Shown here one piece after another: positions 58,436 through 64,000 of a stretch of 64,000 bases of DNA (the stretch's first letter is position 1; each line of letters begins with the position of its first letter). The notes beneath the pieces are model-generated. The model searched no databases and was not told where the DNA came from. It was given only the letters and a program-made list of their open reading frames with translations. A program made the position numbers and the translations under genes. Source of the DNA: Trametopsis cervina (Eukaryota; Basidiomycota; Agaricomycetes; Polyporales; Irpicaceae). The stretch covers positions 3,775 to 67,774 of the forward strand of contig MU278389.1 in NCBI GenBank assembly GCA_022385755.1, given 5' to 3'.

Positions 58436-58683
58436 TTCAGGCTAATAGATATGTGGGTTTCGCCGGACGATATGCGTACGGCTTTGCATCTCTTCTGAAG
58501 CACTCGATCTTGATTATGCAATGTAAGAAGTGGTCATGGTCATGTATTAAATAGAGTATTGCGGTGGTACGGTGTACAATAGTTGTAACTGAATAAGCAT
58601 ACGATTACAAGTGAGTATTGCCGAAGTAGCGAATGAATGTTGTCCGATTCCCATAACCATCAAAGTTACTACCGGCGCAGAGT

Positions 58684-61600
58684 TCATGGCGAATCCGCCT
58701 CTGACCCATCGCCTACAACTTCTTCTACAAATTCGCGCAAAAGGGCGCGCAGTTCTTCGACAAGCGGGGTTCGATCCCAAGAGGACCTATGTTTCCAGAC
58801 ACGAGCGAGGCACATGGCGCGCAGCTGCTCCAGCTCTTCGACATTTAAAGGCTCGGTTGAATTCTGCAACTCCTCCTTCAGCCTGGAGATTGCATCCATG
58901 TCGACATGGAAGTCTGGTAGTGGTGTCGGTATGCGTTCAATTGCTTCCATTTCCTCATGTACCAGTTCTTGTATTGGCTCCTTAGTCGGCTCGACCTCAG
59001 TCTGTGACCCAGATGGCTTCGGAAGTGAAGGCTGCTCAAGACTCTGCAGGAAAGCAGGAGTCTCATGACTTCGGCCGTCTTCGGTAGTGGCATACAGTTG
59101 GGGTATGGGTTGCAGTATAGGCTGCGGTGAATGTGAAAATGGTCCAGGGAGTTGCTCTGGATGAGGTGGAGCAGGGATGGCAGTAAAAGAGACGTGGGCA
59201 CTGGTCGAAGGCAAGTCAGGAGACATGGGGTTCAGAAGCGAGGGATCAAAGCCTCCGGAGCGTGTCGTCTGAGAGTCAACGGCTTGGTCTTGGTTAAGTG
59301 TGATTACGGGCGTCTGTATAAACCCATTCTCTCGCGGCGCAGAAGGCTCGCGCTGTTGAGGGTCTGGAACATCGTCCGCAAAGCGTACCATATGCAGAGC
59401 AGGGGGAGTAGCGATGTCTTGAACCATCGGTACCGGTCCATCAGGTTGTGCTTCGCTGCTGGAGACTCGAGAGCGTTTCGAGGTGTGCGCCTCTCCGTTC
59501 TCCTCCTCCGAAGGATCAGCAGTGCCCTCCGTGGAGCGGGCTCGCTTTAATCTTCGTTCCAGCTTCAGTGGATCAGTGATCGAGATATCGAGTGGTGGGC
59601 CATTATTTCGTGTGCTTCTGCGGGGAGGTGCAGTCGAGGACTCGCGCTGCAGTTCTTGCTCCGCTGCTTTATTCTGAGCTCTAGTTTTGCGGTAGTCTTC
59701 TCTTCGTTTAGACTCCCGAGCGGCCATTCGTTCGCACTCCAGACGGAAATTGCTATCGAAATCCTGGCAGCTGACTTCTGCTGCAGTCAGCATCGCCTGG
59801 GCACGGAAAAGTCGCTCAGGATCCTCTTCGACACGGACGCTGGCGTTATGAACTATCTTGCGAATGTCGTTCAGGAACTCGTCAGGAGTGAGGTACCGAT
59901 CTCTATAAAGATTGAGGTGCATGCGTTCCAGATCCATATCAAACAGCTGGGGCTGTGCCTGTACTTGCACCTGAGCTTGTATCTGTACCGGCGCTTCGTT
60001 GATACCATCGGTTGCAGGAACTACTCCGGTCATTGGGTCATCAATAGCAATCTGAATCTGCTCTTGTCCGACGACCTCGACGACCTGTCCGTCGCCATTG
60101 AGATCTCTTTGAACTTCCACGGTCGTGGTCACTGTCTCAATCTGCTGTACGGGAGCGGCTTCAACGACGGCAGCGTCGAAGTCATAGTGATACTCCTCCT
60201 ACACAAGGGAAACGCATGAGTACGAGTCACATAAAGAAGGAATGGAGACTGACCGCAGCGCGCTTCGTGAACCGCTTGAACTTCCGCTTCAGCTCAGTAA
60301 GCACAGGGCCCAACCGATACTTGAGAAGAGTGATGGTTCTCAGGTCCGCTTCCTGTTGCATAGCTAACTCGGCAGCAGACGGCGCACGAGGCTCGAGAGG
60401 GGGAGCTATGGGCAGTTCTTCCAAGACACGCTTTTTACGGGGTACTCCGTCTGGGAACTGATTGGGTGGGCGTAGCGCATCCTTAATCAATGGTTCGAAG
60501 AATCGATCTCTCTGGTCAATCCTGGATTTAGTCAGGCCAACACGATTGTCCTTTGTTGGACCGAACCAAGCTCGGACGTCTCTTGGTAAGGTCGCAAAGC
60601 TGCCATCGACTGTTGCCAGTAACAAGACGGGATCGGTAGGCGCCAGACTGTCCAACATCGCACGCAGAGTTGTCCTTGCCGTTTCGGAAACAGCGGCGCA
60701 CCAGGCTCCGAGAGAAGGGATATAGACTACAGAAGGTTGATGTCGTTTCGCTTCCACAAAGAGTTGCACAATGGCAGCTTCAGGTGTCTAGGAAGGCAAA
60801 GTACTGATCAGAATTGCCTATAATTAGCGGCAGAGGACATACCCTCGTTGAATCACTCATCAGATTTGCGATATCCAGCGTCTGTGCATGAAAGCCTTCC
60901 AGATGGTGAAGGGCCGCAGCGGCAATGTATGCCTGACCCATGCCAGATGACCCATGTAAGACCACCCTGGGTCGATGCACACGCAAGGTTTCCATAGCTG
61001 AACACAAGTTGAGTCATGTGAGGTAGGTGGATAATGCAGTTAGGCCTTACATTGTAGCATCATCTCGCGATCTAGAGCTCCCTCTTCTCCCTCATCTTCC
61101 CACTCCGCCTCTTCTAAAGCAGTTCGTTTCTTACTGACAGGAAGAACAGCATTGATGACAGTTTTAATTCTGTCCAGAGATTCTTGAAGAAGCGGCAAGA
61201 GTTGCTCTGGGAGGGGAGAAGCTGCTGGTGCCGCGGATCGGGCAGAAGACGGGACCAGCTCTGCAATTCAGAGCGTTAGAAGCATTGAAATGACAGTCCG
61301 TAATCCAAGCTTACTCTTAACAGCAATCATGAAGTCTCGAAGCTCGACGTTGATAGTCTCGGGCTGAAGCAAGAGACGATCGGTAGACTTATATATCTGC
61401 GGATATCTTCGTTGTACAGCGTTGAGGGCAGCTTCCGTGCAAAGAGCCTTCAGAAAAACTTTGAGCACTTGTTGATTAATGGGGAGGTTTCGAAACGTAC
61501 TCTTAAATCGGCACCACCATATCCTTTAGTCAGCTTAGCTAGACCTTTCGCATTCTCCTCGCCCTTGTCTTCTTCCCATCCCGCCCACTTGCGGGTCATG

Positions 61601-63619
61601 ATCCTCAGAATACGTTCTCTGGCGTCTAGATTCGGCAAGGGGAAGTAAAACTCTCGATCGAATCGTCCAGGTCGTCGCAGGGCGGGATCAATAGAATCTG
61701 GTCGATTTGTAGCGCCAATGACGACCACCTGTCCACGACCGTCCATACCATCCATGAGAGCCAGTAAAGTGGATACTATGGAGGCATGGATCTGGTCTTG
61801 TTTCGAGGACCGGACAGGAGCGAGACCGTCTATCTCATCGAAGAAGATTATACTGGGTTGACAGTTCTTGGCTTCTTCGAACAGTAAACGCAGCTGTCGT
61901 TCAGCCTCTCCCACCCACTTCGACAAAGTATCTGCACCCTTCCGCATGAAGAAAGCTAAGTAGGACAAGTCAAACGACCATCTTGATCGAATGTAATAGC
62001 ATACATACTAATTCCTTTCCCATTGGACCTGGAGCTGGCTGCCAATGCACGAGCAAGCAAAGTTTTGCCAGTACCTGGAGGTCCGTGAAAGAGTACGCCC
62101 CGTGGAGGTGTGAGGTTGAAACGCTGAAAGACCTCCGGATATAACAAGGGAAGTAGGGTCATTTCCTTCAGAGCGTTGATATCTGCGTCCCATTACCATG
62201 ATTGTCCAAGGAGAAGGAGAAACTACGTACGATCTTCCAACCCGCCAACTTCGTCAAAAGTTACATTCTGATTCACTCCCAGAGGATCGGCATCCGCGAG
62301 AGCTGATATCGGGTTAGTACGCTGGTAGCCGAAGTATCATCAGACGTACATGCTTCTCCAACTTTACCCAGGTTAGAGGGTGTTCCTGCAGCTAGATCGG
62401 TAGGAAGCAAGCCACCAGCTCCTGCACCGCCAGCAAATATACCTCCGGAAGGGGCGAAACCGCCGGAAAGGCCTTTGCGGGGAGAACGCGAGGGGAAATC
62501 GGAGTCCTACACGTCCACCAGGTGTAAATGAGTGAAACACTCAAGCTCGTACGCACGTACCGAGTCATCGCCAACTCCACCCAACCATCTGTCAAGTTGA
62601 GCACCTGAAGCACTCCAACCAGGTGCTTTCGGGTGAGAGCCTCGTCCGTTCTTCCCCTTGCTGCGTTTTGGTGGGGCAGGTAGCTCCTCTATTGGGGGTA
62701 GTATAGCGTAATTGACTTTGTTGTTCCTCTGCCTGAGTGAATACGGGCGACCATCCAATCCCTCTGGCTCTCCCTCGGCGTCGGCATCGGCGTCGTCACC
62801 GACCACAAGATCGTTCGCTTGTTCGGGTCCACTGCTTTCCGCTACATCGTCAATGGACTCATCCCCAGACGAAGATAAGTGCGCAGGCGCAACATAGCTA
62901 TCATCCTGCTCATCTCTGGCGGAGGAACGCGTCCGACGCATAGATTGTGCAGAAGCTTTCTTACGCGAATTTCCCCGAGTAATTCGACCTCCTGGTCGGC
63001 CGTTCGTGGTTGTTGTTGTGGGCTTGCTTCGACTTCGCGTACTATATCGCGGAACGTTCTTCGCCTCCCCGTCCTCATCGCTCTCAATAACTGGGCCTCT
63101 CCTCTTGCTTAAACGGCGCTTAGGCAGGGCTTCACCTTCGTCTTCCTCTCCCAACGCTGGATCAATAGGCTGCTCTAAAATATCCAAATCATCCGGTTGC
63201 TCCTGGCCATCCGCATCCGCGTCTCCCTCCGCGTCCACATCACCGTCTCCGTCGTAATCATCGTGGTCTTCACTGGATTCAGCGTAGATGACTTTGTTCG
63301 TGATGCGCCCTTTCGCGGTCTTCGTTTTGAGGACGACGGGGGCTGGGGGTTGTTGAAGCTCATCGTCATCGTACCCGTGTAGGTCATCATCTTCTGGATT
63401 GGGAGACGCCTGGCTTGCCTGGTATTCAGAACTTGAGGCGTATGATTCTGGATGGCTGCGTGTAGACCTGCGAGTGTTGGCCATCGGCGGCAGTGTGATG
63501 GTAAGGCCAGTAGTCTCGGGGATTGAATAACCTGCTGCAGAGAAGTCCCAGTTGTTGCCAGTTGGAGTGGGGGCAAGATTCGAATTCGGTGGCAAGAGCG
63601 TGTGGCCGTTTCTGTTCAT
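58684..63619 (-). CDS. yta7: AAA-ATPase bromodomain histone chaperone (Yta7/Abo1/ATAD2 family)
   Basis: Nuclear hexameric ATPase that loads or removes histone H3-H4. An acidic, Lys/Arg-rich N-terminus of about 350 residues is followed by [18 protein letters not shown] and AAA1 with Walker A GPPGTGKT, Walker [13 protein letters not shown] and the sensor/arginine region [23 protein letters not shown]2 is degenerate ([14 protein letters not shown] in place of a Walker A). The bromodomain-like part is [20 protein letters not shown] and [13 protein letters not shown]. The last exon (482 codons) has a long disordered stretch and a terminal helical region. About nine introns, roughly 1,480 residues. 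The ATG at 63619 (MNRNGHTLL) is the first true ATG; stop TGA 58684-58686. Confidence 0.94.
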
Positions 63620-63709
63620 GGAACCGTCCAACGCGGGAAGCGGTCAGCACTCCGTAGAGATACTCGCGCCGTAACCTTGCTATAAAAAACTGAGAGGGCT
63701 TCCCAGGCA

Positions 63710-64000
63710 ATGTTCACTGATCCACGAGAAGGAACGCCTGGCGATGGCAGAGGCGGCGGCGAACAGGGAAATGACGATGAGCTCTCACAGAAAGGCGAGA
63801 GACCCAAACAGGTAGGCGCGGGTTATTTGGCCTTGTTTATGATCTGAGTTCGTTATCGCCTCGCGCCGGAGATGGCTCTTCTCCTCCTCACCCATTCACC
63901 ATCGCCTCTCGACGCACGACCTGCATCCTGCGTACTTTCCGTCCCTCCGTCATAGCTGAGCGAGATAGTTTGTAGACATGAATGCATCGCTCGTTCCACT
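63710..64000 (+). CDS. Partial gene, 5' end only
   Basis: An ATG at 63710 opens a short Gly/Asp/Glu-rich exon (MFTDPREGTPGDGRGGGEQG) that runs to a GTAGGC donor-like site near 63812; the frame meets a stop at 63842 if unspliced. A later ATG-rich part follows to the window edge. It diverges from yta7 with only 90 bp between start codons, so a shared promoter is likely. A TATAAAAA word lies at about 63681-63688. The product cannot be judged. Confidence 0.35.

Noticed and set aside
58760..58780. GGTTCGATCCC word resembling a tRNA T-loop
   Set aside because: It lies inside the last exon of yta7 and no acceptor stem or anticodon arm can be folded around it.

Overview
The window is a gene-dense nuclear segment of a filamentous basidiomycete, most likely an Agaricomycete. 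The evidence is short spliceosomal introns (about 50-70 bp, GT..AG) in almost every gene, a secreted AA9 cellulose oxidase with a CBM1 tail, a GPI-type cupredoxin, a type II membrane GH5 glucanase, and several protein families I know only from basidiomycetes. Genes lie on both strands with intergenic gaps of about 0.1-1.5 kb. I saw no tRNA, rRNA or CRISPR array. The only mobile-element signal is a probable LTR fragment at the left edge.

Left part (1-18.2 kb). A putative LTR end abuts the 3' end of a poorly resolved proline/histidine-rich gene. Then come an F-box protein gene, a membrane-anchored GH5 exo-beta-1,3-glucanase and ade2 (fused PurK-PurE AIR carboxylase), all on the minus strand. 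ade2 is divergent from rsa3, a 60S ribosome assembly factor. Next are an alpha/beta hydrolase and the very large urb1/npa1 gene. Rsa3 and Urb1/Npa1 are known in yeast as two members of one five-protein early 60S assembly complex, and here only one gene separates them.

Middle (18.2-38.3 kb). In order: a secreted cupredoxin, a TDG-type G/T mismatch DNA glycosylase, a hypothetical gene, an unresolved 1.5 kb stretch, an EgtB-like (DinB_2 plus FGE-sulfatase) non-haem iron enzyme without the EgtD methyltransferase usual in fungal Egt1, and a TCF25/Rqc1 homologue. These are followed by the AA9-CBM1 lytic polysaccharide monooxygenase, a siderophore-iron MFS transporter convergent with it, a SAM methyltransferase and a mitochondrial PPR-like protein. 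The transporter's upstream region carries two perfect copies and one near copy of the fungal iron-repressor GATA motif ATCWGATAA.

Right part (38.7-64 kb). In order: a proline-rich plus beta-propeller plus inositol-polyphosphate 5-phosphatase protein, a SAMHD1-like HD-domain dNTPase, a glutamine-rich nuclear-type protein of unknown function, an Mch1/nodulin-like MFS transporter, an acidic unknown protein, a multi-pass membrane protein, a cytosolic GH85 endo-beta-N-acetylglucosaminidase, and the Yta7/Abo1/ATAD2 AAA-bromodomain histone chaperone. A partial gene diverges from Yta7 at the right edge.

Most genes are housekeeping genes with no operon-like organisation. The parts that hint at joint function are the rsa3/urb1 pair, the iron-responsive promoter of the siderophore transporter, and the plant-cell-wall and fungal-wall enzymes (AA9, GH5). 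Gene coordinates run from start codon to stop codon and include introns. Splice sites were chosen by eye from GT..AG signals and reading-frame continuity.
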